NCBI GenBank assembly: GCA_030530045.1
Contig: JAUMVS010000098.1
Location: forward strand, 1-5,552
Reading direction: 5' to 3'
DNA from: Phoenicibacter congonensis
GTDB taxonomy: Bacteria > Actinomycetota > Coriobacteriia > Coriobacteriales > Eggerthellaceae
Length of the DNA stretch: 5,552 nucleotides
Shown in pieces: positions 5,372 through 5,552 of this stretch; position 1 is the stretch's first letter; every line of letters begins with the position of its first letter. The translations under genes were made by a program, and so were the position numbers. Below the pieces are notes generated by a model. The model did not search any database. It was given only the letters and a program-made list of their open reading frames with translations, and was not told the origin of the DNA.

Positions 5372-5552
5372 GGGGACGTAAATTGGGGACGGAGGTAAAT
5401 TTCGCTGTATGGCAAATGGGGACGGAGGTAAAATTGCGGGCCGCGTAAATTCGGGGACGGAGGTGAATGCGCTCGGGTTTTCTGGGCGCTTTTCTTTTGC
5501 TCACGCATCTGTCAAGTGGGGACGGAGATGAATTTGGGGCTGCGCAAATTGG
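5372..5552 (+). repeat. Right repeat array, continuing past window
   Basis: Cores begin at 5372 (truncated, GGGGACG only), 5385, 5418, 5453 and 5518, and a partial one at 5551 is cut by the window edge. Spacings are 13, 33, 35, 65 and 33, so the unit is again about 33-35 nt, with one double-length gap that is filled by a terminator-like hairpin. Arms of AAATT and AAATTT type flank most cores. The variable segments CGCTGTATGGC and GCGGGCCGCGT are 11 nt, and GGGGCTGCGC is 10 nt. The orientation matches the left array. GCGGGCCGC in the second segment (5436-5444) also occurs at 55-63 on the far side of the cassette. Confidence 0.85.
5469..5498 (+). terminator. Probable intrinsic terminator of the operon
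   Basis: GCGCTCGG (5469-5476) pairs with CTGGGCGC (5482-5489) as an 8-bp stem with two G-T wobbles and a five-base loop. TTTTCTTTT (5490-5498) follows directly. It lies 100 bases after the stop of the last operon gene and has the right orientation and layout for Rho-independent termination. The hairpin is only moderately stable because of the wobbles. Confidence 0.55.

Noticed and set aside
5409..5531. 40-codon ORF with GGAGGT 12 bases upstream of its ATG
   Set aside because: It is mostly a translation of the repeat array, runs through the terminator hairpin and ends in the W-G-R-R reading of a core. The Shine-Dalgarno is part of every repeat copy, so it is no independent support.
5467..5552. 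ORF open to the window edge beginning at the ATG after the third right-array core
   Set aside because: The GGAGGT is only two bases from the ATG, the frame covers the terminator and repeat, and the residues show no gene-like pattern.

Overview
The window holds a compact four-gene cassette in mid-GC bacterial DNA. A TetR-family repressor gene (225-806, minus strand) is divergent from a tightly packed plus-strand operon of three genes: a small protein of unknown function (995-1303), an MMPL/RND-type membrane transporter (1293-3350) and a secreted heptad-repeat protein related to the YhgE/Pip group (3350-5368). The operon genes overlap by 11 nt and 1 nt, so they are almost certainly co-transcribed and translationally coupled. 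The combination, the TTG start, the strong AGGAGG-type ribosome binding sites and the Gram-positive-style signal peptide suggest a host-associated Gram-positive bacterium. A Coriobacteriia-like Actinomycetota is my best guess, with a Clostridia-like Bacillota as the alternative. This is inference from style, not a database match.

Layout: 1-90 has no convincing gene but carries a strong perfect hairpin (60-81). 91-213 is a short-period repeat array. 225-806 is the repressor. 807-994 is the divergent control region, with two exact copies of TTGTCCGGT and plausible -10 boxes in both directions. 995-5368 is the operon. 5369-5552 is a second array of the same repeat in the same orientation, interrupted by a plausible intrinsic terminator (5469-5498). 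It runs off the window edge.

Likely logic: the repressor senses an unknown ligand and controls itself and the operon. The MMPL protein uses the proton gradient to move a hydrophobic or amphipathic substrate. The secreted coiled-coil-rich protein and the small protein probably assist it on the outer and inner side respectively, but no substrate can be read from the sequence.

The least explained signal is the repeat. A constant block, arms AAATT and AAATTT around GGGGACGGAGGT, alternates with GC-rich segments that are 11 nt in five of six cases and differ each time, giving a period of about 33-35 nt. Arrays lie on both sides of the cassette. Further copies of the core sit inside the 3' ends of both outermost genes: an exact 12-base copy in the secreted-protein gene and a 10/12 copy in the repressor gene.
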